A stretch of 64,000 nt of DNA, taken from the NCBI RefSeq assembly GCF_002257695.2, contig NZ_CP155571.1; one strand, given 5' to 3'. Both the position numbers and the translations under genes were made by a program. Positions 9,323 through 17,560 of this stretch are shown piece after piece. The notes beneath the pieces are model-generated. The model saw only the letters and a list, made by a program, of their open reading frames with translations. It did not search any database and had not been told where the DNA came from. The DNA is from Sporomusa acidovorans. Lineage in GTDB: Bacteria; Bacillota; Negativicutes; Sporomusales; Sporomusaceae. Within the stretch, counting starts at the first letter, position 1; the number at the start of each line of letters is the position of its first letter.

Positions 9323-10237
9323 AATGAGGAAAATTTTGCGAATAGTCAAGATTTAAGAACGCTTCCTGTTAAGTTAACAATTCCGGTTACCACGAGGGCT
9401 GCACTACTCAAAAAAGCCTATGATATCGAACTGGTTGAAAAAGAGCTGGTATGTGGTGATGATGAGGTTATTGTAAAAAATCAGCTTATTGGCATTTGCG
9501 GCTCAGACAAGAGTTTTTACCGTGGGCAAATGCCTCCCAAAACGGCAGAATTCCGTCAGGAACCCTGTTTTCCTTTCTGGCTGGGGCATGAAAGTGGCGG
9601 CACGATTGTTGAAGTTGGCGCTAAAGTAAATGAATATAAAATTGGTGATAAAGTAATGGCGTTTGGTTGGTGTAATAATTTTGCCGATTACTTTGTGGCT
9701 AAAGAGTTTCAACTGCAACCAGTACCTACAGGAATGGATATGGATTTAGCCAGCCTGGGAGAGTTATTGTTGTCGACGTATTGGATGGTAAGCTTAAAAT
9801 TGCTCAAAAGCTAGGTGCCGATATTACGGTAAATTTGAACAAACAAGAACTAACAAAGGTTGTAGCTGACTTGACCGGCGGCGCTGGTGCCGACGTCGTC
9901 GTTGAAGCGGCGGGGAGTCAAGATTCCTTTAATACAGCATCTGAAATTATTAAGCATAATGGGAAGTATGTCTTTTACAGCTGAGTAACGCAACCTGTTA
10001 CTCTGAACATTAGCCGTTGGCATGATGACGGATTTGAATTTATCAATACTTGTCTTGTTCATCATACCTGGCGGGAACGGTATGTCTGGACGCCGCGGAC
10101 TCTTCGCCCGGTAGTGCAGGGGGCTGTTGATATTAAGCCGTTGATTACCGATGAATTTAGCCTGACGCGATATTAAAAAGGCGTTTGAACTTGCCGACAA
10201 AGATGAGGCTGCGATTAAAATAGTCCTGCGTCCATAA
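9323..10237 (+). pseudogene. Broken zinc-dependent alcohol/polyol dehydrogenase
   Basis: The translation matches a medium-chain Zn dehydrogenase: G-I-C-G-S-D (zinc cysteine region), G-H-E-S-G-G-T-I-V-E-V-G, and G-D-K-V-M-A. After A-S-L-G-E (about 9760) roughly 70-80 residues are missing and the frame changes. The Rossmann part resumes with V-I-V-V-D-V-L-D-G-K-L-K-I-A-Q-K-L-G-A-D. An in-frame TGA at 9982-9984 is followed by N-I-S-R-W-H-D-D-G-F in the same frame, and another frameshift lies near 10175. No usable start codon is found in the N-terminal frame. It is a clear pseudogene with at least three lesions. Confidence 0.85.
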
Positions 10238-10276
10238 ATGGTTGGACAGATTGAACCATAGTAATGAGGTGAAAAA

Positions 10277-11360
10277 ATGGCTTCAATTATATTTATCGCT
10301 CCGTCTCATGCGATAGCAGAAATCGCCACCGAGATTATTTACGCAATGAATTTGATATAACGGTTTCGGTGGCAAGTTTAGGGCAGGCGCAGGAATTAGT
10401 CCAAAACAATTCCGATGCTCAGGTTATCATTGCACGGGGTGGAACGGCAGCTCACCTCAAAGATTCGGTAGGGAAAACAATAGTTCATATTACTGCATCA
10501 TGTAGTGACCTTCTTGTGCCTGTTGGCAAGCTCAATAAGTTAGGATTTACGGATATTGGTGTTGTTGTACGGTCCAATGTTTTGGAAGAGGTCATTCAGG
10601 ATATCAATCTTAATTTTTTCAAGGTTATTCTTCGCCCGTGTGAATCAGATGATGAAATACGTCATACGATTCAAGAATTGGCTAAAACAGGAGTAAAAGG
10701 TATAGTTACCGATAAAGTAGGCGCAAAGGTTGCTCAACAGTATGGCATTGCCGTTGAATTTCTGGATTCGGGAATAGCTTCCATTACCAAGTCAATATGT
10801 GAAGCAGTGAAAATTTTGCAAGCACAGGAACAGGCGCTCATGCGCGAACAGGAAAGGGCGCGGCAAATCCTCCAACAAGTAACCGGAATCTATACAGCTT
10901 TAGAGCAGGCAGCTGCTGCCATTGAGCAACTTTCGGCGTCCTCCCAGCAACTGGCAGCTTCCAGTGAAGAAGTTGCTAATAATGCCAAAGATGCCAAAGA
11001 AAAAATAAATAGTATTGCCAATATCCTGGAAATCATTAGACATGTTGCCCGGCAAACCAATTTACTGGGGCTAAATGCCGCTATTGAAGCGGCGCCGGCG
11101 AGAGCGGTCGCGGATTTGCAGTTGTTGCCAATGAAGCGCGGAAGTTAGCAGAGGAAAGTCATCATTCTGCGAGCAACATTGACCATGTTCTTTCCACATT
11201 TCAGACTGCAGTAGGAAGTGTGCTGACAAATGTTGAACAGAGTAACTTTATTATTAAAGATCAGGCCAAAGCAACACAGGAAATTGCTCAAATGCTGGAG
11301 GGCTTAAAAACGATTGGGCAGCAATTGGTCGATTTGACAAAAAGCAAATCGTTTTCTTGA
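10277..11360 (+). pseudogene. Broken PrpR-N domain fused to a methyl-accepting signalling domain
   Basis: The gene starts at ATG 10277 with a good ribosome site (ATGAGGTGAAAAA). A frameshift near 10360 separates M-A-S-I-I-F-I-A-P-S-H from the rest of a PrpR N-terminal sensor domain (A-R-G-G-T-A-A-H-L-K, then I-G-V-V-V-R-S-N-V-L). A coiled linker and an MCP signalling hairpin follow: Q-T-N-L-L-G-L-N-A-A-I-E-A. A second frameshift near 11095 moves into G-R-G-F-A-V-V-A-N-E-A-R-K-L-A-E-E-S, ending at TGA 11358-11360. No membrane segment is visible, so the intact form would be a cytoplasmic chemoreceptor-like protein sensing the same class of ligand as the PrpR-like regulator upstream. Confidence 0.8.
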
Positions 11361-11405
11361 GTCTGTCCCGGAATACAATAATGTTATAAATTAATTTTCA
11401 TTCTG

Positions 11406-11447
11406 GCCTGAAAACCTGATAGAGGTGGTTTTCAGGCTTCCTTTTTT
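11406..11447 (+). terminator. Intrinsic terminator
   Basis: An 11-bp stem, GCCTGAAAACC/GGTTTTCAGGC (11406-11416 and 11427-11437), with a 10-nt loop and a T-rich tail. It ends the decayed block. Confidence 0.85.
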
Positions 11448-11572
11448 GCTCTTTTATAAGACATAGTAAATACTGAGCAGAGGTGGCTCAGTGAGTTTCC
11501 CTATTTACAAAATGAAACATTAGTTCTAAAATAGATACAAATTGGTTATTACGCTTGTTTATCAGGTGAAAC

Positions 11573-12031
11573 ATGCTGCTGCTACTTGGATGTGTTCTAG
11601 CGTTTGTTTTTTATTACTGGTTTCATAGCCGGCGTACGGCTAACTTGTCTGTTTATTTAACTGATCATTATATGCGAATTAATGAACCTATACCAATTTG
11701 CGGTGCACCGGATGCTGTATGGATTGATAGAAATGGAGTATTGATAGTCGGCGATTATAAAAGCAGAATGAGTGGTCAGGTTCAGGATTCCGATATTATT
11801 CAACTTTCTGTTTATAAAGTATTATTGGAACATACACAACGCCGAACTGTTTCGAACAAGGGGTATCTGCATTTTAAAAACGGACGGCGGGTCTGTGTAA
11901 AGTTGCTTGCTGAAAAAGAAATTATCGCGATTTATAAGCAATATCAAAAGATTATAAACGGTGAGCTTAAAGCGCGGTGTACCAATCAGAACGGGTATTG
12001 TCAGTACTGCAGTTATTTGGATATATGTTAA
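11573..12031 (+). CDS. Membrane-anchored Cas4/RecB-like PD-(D/E)XK nuclease domain protein
   Basis: A 152-aa protein. Residues 1-16 are a membrane helix, then a small nuclease core follows: G-A-P-D-A-V-W at about 43-49 (metal-binding Asp), I-V-G-D-Y-K-S-R at about 59-66 (the D-x-K of the PD-(D/E)XK fold), and Q-L-S-V-Y-K at about 82-87 (Q-x-x-x-Y motif). The C-terminus has four cysteines spaced C-x6-C-x2-C-x5-C, like the iron-sulfur region of Cas4 and AddB. It is much shorter than RecB and has no CRISPR or recombination neighbours here. A DNA-processing or repair role at the membrane is a guess; the fold assignment is more secure. Confidence 0.65.
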   Translation: MLLLLGCVLAFVFYYWFHSRRTANLSVYLTDHYMRINEPIPICGAPDAVWIDRNGVLIVGDYKSRMSGQVQDSDIIQLSVYKVLLEHTQRRTVSNKGYLHFKNGRRVCVKLLAEKEIIAIYKQYQKIINGELKARCTNQNGYCQYCSYLDIC

Positions 12032-12111
12032 GTATGAGTAAATATTTCATACTTAACGGCATTAGGATTAATGTTTAGAATGTGTTGGAACAAGGAGGGG
12101 CGGGTAAGTAG

Positions 12112-12681
12112 ATGCACCTTTTTCTCACAGGTGAAATACAAGTCGGTAAAAGTACGGTCATTACCAAAACCCTTTCACGGTTACGAGTAAATTCCGGAGG
12201 GCTTAAAACTTATTTCGGTTCTGACAGGAGCTTGCCCAACAAATTGCTTTATATGTGTGCTGCTGCCGAGCCGTATGCTTTTAAAGAAGAAAACGCAGTT
12301 GTGCGTTTCTCTGCCGGTCAGCCACCTGAAGTTTTGACTGCGAAATTTAACACGTATGGTGCTATGTTAATCAGGTCTGCCCGATCCAGGTCACAGCTGA
12401 TTCTAATGGATGAATGTGGCAGCCTTGAGAGGGATGCCTTTGTTTTTCAAAGAGAGATTATCAATACCTTGGATGGCAATATACCGGTTTTGGGCGTTAT
12501 TAAACTGGCGAGTACAGGCTGGACTGAACAAATCAGAAACCACCCCAAAGTGAAGCTTATTACTGTCACTAAGAAAAACCGTTCTGCTTTGCCCGGATTT
12601 CTGGCCCGGCAGCTTGCCGCTGAAACTGGCACAACTAAGTTTTTGAGTGATTTGAATCATGCTGCTGATGATGATAATTGA
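12112..12681 (+). CDS. THEP1-family nucleoside-triphosphatase
   Basis: A 189-aa P-loop NTPase of the NTPase_1/THEP1 family. Walker A is G-E-I-Q-V-G-K-S-T at residues 7-15. Walker B with the family motif is L-I-L-M-D-E-C-G-S-L-E near 97-107, and the C-terminus has the typical V-T-K-K-N-R-S-A-L-P. Characterised members hydrolyse nucleoside triphosphates slowly; their cellular role is unclear, and in anaerobes they often lie near molybdenum or flavin genes. An AAGGAGGGG site precedes the ATG. A CoaC-like flavoprotein follows after 94 bp, so an operon is likely. Confidence 0.8.
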   Translation: MHLFLTGEIQVGKSTVITKTLSRLRVNSGGLKTYFGSDRSLPNKLLYMCAAAEPYAFKEENAVVRFSAGQPPEVLTAKFNTYGAMLIRSARSRSQLILMDECGSLERDAFVFQREIINTLDGNIPVLGVIKLASTGWTEQIRNHPKVKLITVTKKNRSALPGFLARQLAAETGTTKFLSDLNHAADDDN

Positions 12682-12775
12682 GGAAAACAAGGCGGATTGT
12701 TAATTTAATATGCAAAAATGTAATAACGAACTAGCTATAGCTGGCTAAATATAATATTGAAAGGAGATCGATGAG

Positions 12776-13327
12776 ATGCTTAAGGGAAAAAATATTATAC
12801 TTGGCGTGACAGGAGGGAGTCCGGCCTATAAGGCAGTGGATATAGTCAGGAAGTTAGTAGCGTTGCATGCTAATGTTGATGTAATTATGACAAGCAACGC
12901 TACCCAGTTTATTGCTCCGCTGACTTTTCGCAACGCGTCCGGCAATCCTGTTGTTGTGGACCAATTTGCCGATCCGGTCTCCTGGAATGCAGGCCACAAA
13001 AAACTGGCGGATAAGGCAGATTTATTACTAATTGCGCCTGCAACCGCAAACATAATCGGGAAAGCGGCCAATGGCATTGCCGATGAGATGTTGTCTACAA
13101 CTATCTTGTCGACAGAGGCAATCACTGTATTTGCTCCCCATATGAACCCCAAAATGTATAAAAAGCCGGTGGTGCAGAGAAATATAAAAACTTTGCAAGA
13201 AGACGGGTGCCGGTTTATCCAGCAGGAAAAAACTATGCCAAGCGGCAAAACATTGTATTGTATGTTTGCGGATATCGAATTTATTATTCAAAAAGTAACA
13301 GAGATGTTAGTTGCCGAAGCACAATAA
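12776..13327 (+). CDS. CoaC-like flavoprotein (phosphopantothenoylcysteine decarboxylase family)
   Basis: A 183-aa flavoprotein. It matches the N-terminal CoaC half of CoaBC: G-V-T-G-G-S-P-A-Y-K-A at 9-19, P-L-T-F-R-N-A-S-G-N-P-V, the FMN motif I-A-P-A-T-A-N-I-I-G-K near 83-93, and F-A-P-H-M-N-P-K-M near 121-129. The CoaB half is absent, so it is a stand-alone decarboxylase or a family member with another substrate (the UbiX/Dfp fold is shared). Several active-site-region residues differ from typical CoaC (P-H-M-N instead of P-A-M-N). The start has AAAGGAGATCGATGAG upstream. Coenzyme A synthesis is possible but not proved. Confidence 0.7.
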   Translation: MLKGKNIILGVTGGSPAYKAVDIVRKLVALHANVDVIMTSNATQFIAPLTFRNASGNPVVVDQFADPVSWNAGHKKLADKADLLLIAPATANIIGKAANGIADEMLSTTILSTEAITVFAPHMNPKMYKKPVVQRNIKTLQEDGCRFIQQEKTMPSGKTLYCMFADIEFIIQKVTEMLVAEAQ

Positions 13328-13344
13328 AAAAAGTTTTTGAATAA

Positions 13345-13379
13345 AAAAGTCCCATCAGCCATGTGCTAATGGGACTTTT
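13345..13379. terminator. Bidirectional intrinsic terminator
   Basis: An 11-bp stem, AAAAGTCCCAT/ATGGGACTTTT (13345-13355 and 13369-13379). It lies between the convergent flavoprotein and LysM genes and can act both ways. Confidence 0.85.
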
Positions 13380-13400
13380 GTTAATTTTATAAGTATATTT

Positions 13401-13670
13401 TTAATTTTTAACCGGTACTTTTAAAATCTGTCCAGGATAAACTCTCGCATTGCTGTCTAATTTGTTGATTCGCCTAATTTCAAACATGATTTCCCTCACG
13501 TCGTCTTTGGGTGTTGCATAGTTTGCAGCAATTTGCCATACGGTATCTCCTGGTTTTACGTAAACCGTTTCATATGTAGTCGTGGTATTAACAAAGGCAC
13601 GAGAAATAGCCAAGGGTGTAGCTGCCAAGATAGCAAAAACTAAAGATATGACAAGCATGGTTTTTCTCAT
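13401..13670 (-). CDS. yneA: YneA-like LysM protein, predicted SOS-induced cell division inhibitor
   Basis: An 89-aa protein: an N-terminal membrane or signal helix (M-L-V-I-S-L-V-F-A-I-L-A) and a C-terminal LysM domain (Y-V-K-P-G-D-T-V-W-Q-I-A to Y-P-G-Q-I-L-K-V-P). This size and layout match Bacillus YneA, which blocks division during the SOS response. ATG 13670 is chosen because AGAGGTG lies just upstream; the longer open frame to 13796 runs through the promoter. Four LexA-like boxes overlap the promoter (see 13688-13774), which strongly supports SOS control. No lexA gene lies next to it. Other short LysM proteins are possible, but the operator array favours YneA. Confidence 0.75.
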   Translation of the reverse strand: MRKTMLVISLVFAILAATPLAISRAFVNTTTTYETVYVKPGDTVWQIAANYATPKDDVREIMFEIRRINKLDSNARVYPGQILKVPVKN

Positions 13671-13687
13671 AGGATAAACACCTCTCT

Positions 13688-13774
13688 GGAACATATGTTT
13701 GCTTGTTGCTATTGTATCACAGTACATATGTTCTCCGCAAGTATGTTCGATAAAAATTTTCGAACTAATGTTCT
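13688..13774 (-). promoter_or_regulatory. SOS promoter with four LexA-like boxes
   Basis: Compared with the Firmicutes LexA box CGAACATATGTTCG: box A GGAACATATGTTTG (13688-13701), box B AGTACATATGTTCT (13721-13734), box C CGCAAGTATGTTCG (13736-13749) and box D CGAACTAATGTTCT (13761-13774), matching 11-12 of 14 bases each. A minus-strand promoter TTGCGG (13735-13740) / TACAAT (13711-13716), spacing 18, has box B in its spacer and box C over the -35. Confidence 0.75.
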
Positions 13775-13817
13775 TTTTTGATATATTATGGTACAATACT
13801 GTAGGTGAGATAAAAAG

Positions 13818-13898
13818 CTATATATTTCGCAGTAAAGAAGTTTGCAGACGGGTGGTGTAAAGATAACACACCATTCGCCCGCAAAATCTTGGTTGACG
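13818..13898. repeat. Palindromic repeat element, short copy 2
   Basis: It starts like the other two copies (TATATATTTCGCAGTAAAGAAG, in pieces shared with 17.56 kb) and has the arm GCAGACGGGTGGTGT (13844-13858) paired with ACACACCATTCGCCCGC (13866-13882). The central block of the longer copies is missing, leaving a simple hairpin. It lies between the yneA-like promoter and the DUF134 gene. Confidence 0.65.
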
Positions 13899-13993
13899 GT
13901 CTTGAACGTGAACGATTTTTTTTAACAATTTGACTTCGTATTTATTTGGTAGTAGTATATTTTAAACCGAATATATTCATAAAGGGGATTTAT

Positions 13994-14422
13994 ATGGTTC
14001 GCCCACTAAAAGAACGAAAAATTGAAAAACTTCCGCCTGTATCACATTTTAAACCAATAGGAATCCCATTAAGAGATATCCAGGAAATCATACTTACCTA
14101 TGAGGAAATGGAAGCTGTCCGGCTGGCGGATGTTGAGCAACTTGATCATACTGCTGCCTCCCAAAGCATGGAAGTATCACGTTCGACGTTTAATCGTATA
14201 GTAACGAAAGCCCATCGTAAGATTGCTTTAGCGTTATGGGAGGGAAAAGCTCTCCGCTTTGAAGGTGGTACCTTCAAAATGGAACATAAGCATTTACATG
14301 ACTTACGTTATTTTATTTGCCATGATTGCCATCACGAGTGGAACATTCCATTTGGTACAGGCAGGCGAGGGGTTGACATGGTTTGTCCTCAATGTGGCTC
14401 TGATAATGTTAGTAGAAAATGA
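13994..14422 (+). CDS. DUF134 family HTH protein with zinc ribbon
   Basis: A 142-aa protein of the DUF134 (UPF0251) family. It starts M-V-R-P-x-K and contains L-T-Y-E-E-M-E-A-V-R-L-A-D and a sigma-70 region 4-like HTH (A-A-S-Q-S-M-E-V-S-R-S-T-F-N-R-I). The C-terminal half has C-H-D-C and C-P-Q-C, a zinc ribbon found in a subset of the family. ATG 13994 has AAGGGGA 6 nt upstream. It is probably a DNA-binding regulator; targets are unknown. Members often lie near metal or cofactor genes. Confidence 0.8.
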   Translation: MVRPLKERKIEKLPPVSHFKPIGIPLRDIQEIILTYEEMEAVRLADVEQLDHTAASQSMEVSRSTFNRIVTKAHRKIALALWEGKALRFEGGTFKMEHKHLHDLRYFICHDCHHEWNIPFGTGRRGVDMVCPQCGSDNVSRK

Positions 14423-14456
14423 CCAACCTTACAATCTTATCCCAACGTACCTCTTG

Positions 14457-14501
14457 ATCGGCCGCTTACTTATCACAGTAAGATATGGCCGATTATTTTT
14501 T
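14457..14501 (+). terminator. Intrinsic terminator after the DUF134 gene
   Basis: ATCGGCC...CTTACT pairs with AGTAAG...GGCCGAT (14457-14470 with 14477-14494, with small bulges), followed by a T run. Confidence 0.75.
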
Positions 14502-14607
14502 TACAAGTTGATGTTTTAAAATCGGAATAGTGAAAAATATCTCTAAAAGTTAGAAATATACCAATTCATTCATTTAAGGCAAAAAGAGGGATTGATTTAT
14601 ATATCGC

Positions 14608-14621
14608 TATATTGTAATATA
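14608..14621. promoter_or_regulatory. Operator-like palindrome before the arsR gene
   Basis: TATATTGTAATATA, with 6-bp arms, lies 40 bp upstream of the GTG start of the ArsR-family gene in a TA-rich promoter region. AT-rich palindromes of this kind are typical autoregulatory sites for ArsR-type repressors. No convincing -35/-10 pair was found. Confidence 0.45.
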
Positions 14622-14661
14622 TAAATATATGAATGTAAACGTGGAAGGAGAATAACTAATA

Positions 14662-14967
14662 GTGAATGATGGAGAATTTTCCGCATTTATTGAAGCTGCG
14701 GATCTCTTAAAAGTACTTGCCCACCCAGTTAGACTTTGTATTGTAAAAGGGTTGATTGAGAAAGGTGAATGTAACGTAACCCACATGCAGAATTGCCTTA
14801 GGGCGCCACAATCAACAATATCCCAGCACTTACAAAAGTTAAAAGCAGCAGGAATTATAGAAGGTGTTCGCAGCGGCTTGGAGATTCATTATAAGGTTCG
14901 TGATCCCAAAGCGATTGCCCTAGTTGGACTTCTTTTTAACAAGAAGGTTAAAATAGCCGATTCCTAA
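14662..14967 (+). CDS. ArsR family transcriptional repressor, probable sulfur-species sensor
   Basis: A 101-aa winged-helix protein: L-K-V-L-A-H-P-V-R-L-C-I-V near residue 15, then the recognition helix A-P-Q-S-T-I-S-Q-H-L-Q-K-L-K. It has three cysteines (L-C-I-V, E-C-N-V, N-C-L-R). It starts with GTG after GGAAGGAG and ends 28 bp before a sulfurtransferase fusion gene. ArsR proteins of the BigR/SqrR group sense persulfides through cysteines and control rhodanese or persulfide genes. That role is inferred here from the neighbour and the cysteines; a metal-sensing role is not excluded. Confidence 0.75.
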   Translation: MNDGEFSAFIEAADLLKVLAHPVRLCIVKGLIEKGECNVTHMQNCLRAPQSTISQHLQKLKAAGIIEGVRSGLEIHYKVRDPKAIALVGLLFNKKVKIADS

Positions 14968-14995
14968 GCACTCTATTTTGAAGGAGGTAATGTTA

Positions 14996-17464
14996 ATGGG
15001 TAAAAAGATTTTGTTAGTTGGTGGCGTTGCCGGCGGAGCATCGGCAGCGGCAAGACTCAGAAGGCTTGATGAAACAGCTCAGATCATTATGTTTGAAAGG
15101 GATGAGCATATTTCTTTTGCCAATTGCGGATTACCTTACTATATTGGGCAAAATATCAAAGACAGAAGTAAACTTTTGGTACAAACACCCCAAAGTATGA
15201 ATGAACGGTTTAATATTGACGTGCGGGTTCATAGTGAAGTAATTCGCATCAACTCTGAGCGGAAGACGGTGACCGTAAACAGTAAGGAAAAAGGTATCTA
15301 TGAAGAATCTTATGATTATTTGGTGCTATCTCCAGGAGCTAAAGCGATTAGACCGCCTATTCCGGGAATTGGCAGTGATAAGGTTTTTACATTGAGGAAT
15401 ATTCCTGACACGGATACCATCAAGAATTTTGTTGACAAACAAGAGGTCAACCAGGCAGTAATTATTGGCGGCGGCTTTATCGGTGTGGAAATGGCTGAAA
15501 ACTTGAAAGACCGAGGCCTGGACGTGACACTGGTAGAAGCTGCACCCCATATTTTAGCCCCTTTTGACACTGATATGGCAGTTATAGTGGAGAAAGAATT
15601 AGTGGATCATGGTGTAAGGCTTATACTGAATGATGGCGTAGCTTCTTTTAACGATAAAGGTGACACTGTTGATGTCATTCTAAACAGTGGACAATCATTT
15701 ACGGCTGATGCGGTTATTTTAGCCATTGGCGTAATACCTGACACCGGATTTCTTAAAGATAGTGGCATTGAATTAGGGGCTAAGGGGCATATTCTTGTGA
15801 ATGACAAGCTGGAGACTTCTTGTCAGGGTGTATATGCCGTAGGTGATGCTATCGAGGTTGTCGACTTTGTAACCAAACAAAAGGTCGCTATTCCCCTGGC
15901 AGGCCCTGCGAATAAGCAGGGAAGAATTGCAGCCGACAATATTGCAGGGTTAACCTCGACTTATAAAGGTACCCAGGGAACTTCCATACTCAAAATTTTT
16001 AATTTAACGGCCGCATGCACCGGCAGTAACGAAAGGACACTTAAACGATTAAAAATCCCTTATAAGGCTATCTATGTGCACCCTGTATCCCATGCTTCTT
16101 ATTATCCGGGAGCGTTACCGTTGTCATTAAAACTTATCTTTAATAATGAAGGCAATATTCTGGGAGCACAAGGAGTTGGCTCTGATGGTGTGGACAAACG
16201 AATTGATGTGATTGCAACGGTAATTCGGCTTAATGGCAAAGTATCAGATTTAACAGAACTCGAACTTTGTTATGCACCGCCATTCTCGTCAGCGAAAGAT
16301 CCTGTTAATATGGCCGGATACGTAGCAGAGAATGTTTTGGCTGGACGTGTAGATACATTTACCTATGAGGAACTGAATAATTTCGATAAAGAAAATAACC
16401 TGCTATTAGATGTACGAACTGAATTTGAGTTTCAAAATGGTCATCTGGCAGGAGCGGTCAATATTCCTGTTGACCAACTGAGAAAAGAGTTAGATAAGCT
16501 GGATAAACGTAAACCGATTCTAGCGTACTGTCAGGTAGGACTGCGGGGATATATTGCTTCGCGAATTCTAACCCAACATGGTTTTACCGTTAAAAATATG
16601 ACCGGCGGCTACAAATCCGCTTCCGCGTTGCGCTTTAAACCGGGTAATTCACCTGCTGCTGCTGAGAAAAAGTCTGACATAGATCCAGATACGCAGCTTG
16701 TAAAAAATGAAAATTTCCCAACGGAACAATATGATAAGCTACTGGATGCCTGCGGATTAAGTTGTCCCGGCCCTTTAATGCAGGTCAAAGCTTCTCTTGA
16801 TGCAATGGATGACGGCCAAATTCTCAAAGTAACGGCTTCAGATCCTGGTTTTTATGAAGATATTAAAGCATGGTGTCTGAGGACCAACAATGAACTTCTT
16901 GCTGTACAGAAAGAGCGCAGCCAAATTGTAGCGTATGTAAAAAAAAACAGTAATGTGCCGCAGCTAAATCAGAATTCGACTGGTGTGGCGGTGAAGGATA
17001 ATAAAACTATCGTAGTGTTTAGCGGCGATCTTGACAAAGCCATGGCAGCCTTCGTTATCGCCAACGGTGCGGCGGCAATGGGGAAAAAGGTAACAATGTT
17101 TTTTACCTTTTGGGGATTGAATATCCTGAGAAAACCTGAGCATGTTCCGGTAAACAAAGGGTTCATGGATAAAATGTTTGGTTTTATGATGCCTCAGGGC
17201 AGTAAAAAATTGAAACTTTCTCATATGCATATGCTGGGTATGGGGAGCAAAATGATGCGCATGGTAATGAAAAATAAAAATGTAAGTTCTCTCGAAGAGC
17301 TTATTCAGGCAGCGCTAGACTCGGGGATAGAAATTGTCGCTTGTCAAATGTCTATGGATGTCATGGGTCTACAAGCGGAAGAAATGCTTGACGGTGTCAA
17401 ATTTGGCGGTGTCGGCTACTATCTTAACGAAGCAGAAGATTCCAATGTAAATTTATTTATATAA
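14996..17464 (+). CDS. CoA-disulfide reductase/rhodanese/TusA/DsrE fusion protein
   Basis: An 822-aa multidomain sulfur-handling enzyme. Residues 1-445 are an FAD/NAD(P)H pyridine nucleotide-disulfide reductase with V-G-G-V-A-G-G-A-S-A-A-A-R and the redox Cys44 in F-A-N-C-G-L-P-Y-Y-I-G, as in CoA-disulfide and CoA-persulfide reductases. A rhodanese domain (about 455-540) has A-Y-C-Q-V-G-L-R-G. A TusA domain (about 580-650) has C-G-L-S-C-P-G-P-L. A DsrE2-like domain makes up the last 150 residues. ATG 14996 has AAGGAGG 8 nt upstream. It would reduce or relay persulfide sulfur in the cytoplasm, and is probably repressed by the ArsR protein upstream. Confidence 0.88.
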   Translation: MGKKILLVGGVAGGASAAARLRRLDETAQIIMFERDEHISFANCGLPYYIGQNIKDRSKLLVQTPQSMNERFNIDVRVHSEVIRINSERKTVTVNSKEKGIYEESYDYLVLSPGAKAIRPPIPGIGSDKVFTLRNIPDTDTIKNFVDKQEVNQAVIIGGGFIGVEMAENLKDRGLDVTLVEAAPHILAPFDTDMAVIVEKELVDHGVRLILNDGVASFNDKGDTVDVILNSGQSFTADAVILAIGVIPDTGFLKDSGIELGAKGHILVNDKLETSCQGVYAVGDAIEVVDFVTKQKVAIPLAGPANKQGRIAADNIAGLTSTYKGTQGTSILKIFNLTAACTGSNERTLKRLKIPYKAIYVHPVSHASYYPGALPLSLKLIFNNEGNILGAQGVGSDGVDKRIDVIATVIRLNGKVSDLTELELCYAPPFSSAKDPVNMAGYVAENVLAGRVDTFTYEELNNFDKENNLLLDVRTEFEFQNGHLAGAVNIPVDQLRKELDKLDKRKPILAYCQVGLRGYIASRILTQHGFTVKNMTGGYKSASALRFKPGNSPAAAEKKSDIDPDTQLVKNENFPTEQYDKLLDACGLSCPGPLMQVKASLDAMDDGQILKVTASDPGFYEDIKAWCLRTNNELLAVQKERSQIVAYVKKNSNVPQLNQNSTGVAVKDNKTIVVFSGDLDKAMAAFVIANGAAAMGKKVTMFFTFWGLNILRKPEHVPVNKGFMDKMFGFMMPQGSKKLKLSHMHMLGMGSKMMRMVMKNKNVSSLEELIQAALDSGIEIVACQMSMDVMGLQAEEMLDGVKFGGVGYYLNEAEDSNVNLFI

Positions 17465-17487
17465 CGTATAATGGCCCATAGTTATGG

Positions 17488-17526
17488 AAAGGGGACTGAG
17501 CGCAAAACGTTCAGTCCCCTTTAGTT
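17488..17526 (+). terminator. Intrinsic terminator after the sulfurtransferase fusion
   Basis: A 15-bp stem with one G-T pair: AAAGGGGACTGAGCG (17488-17502) and CGTTCAGTCCCCTTT (17508-17522). Confidence 0.85.
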
Positions 17527-17560
17527 ATAATATTGATAACTCCTGCTATTGATATAAGGT

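Noticed and set aside
9982..9984. In-frame TGA in the alcohol dehydrogenase as a possible selenocysteine codon
   Set aside because: The gene also has a large deletion, a second frameshift and no start, the TGA is not at a catalytic position, and no hairpin follows it. A pseudogene explains it.
11573..12031. Cas4-like protein as a sign of a CRISPR system
   Set aside because: No repeat-spacer array and no other cas gene is present on either strand.
12403..12690. Minus-strand frames opposite the THEP1 gene
   Set aside because: They are shadows of a well-supported NTPase gene and have no start signals.
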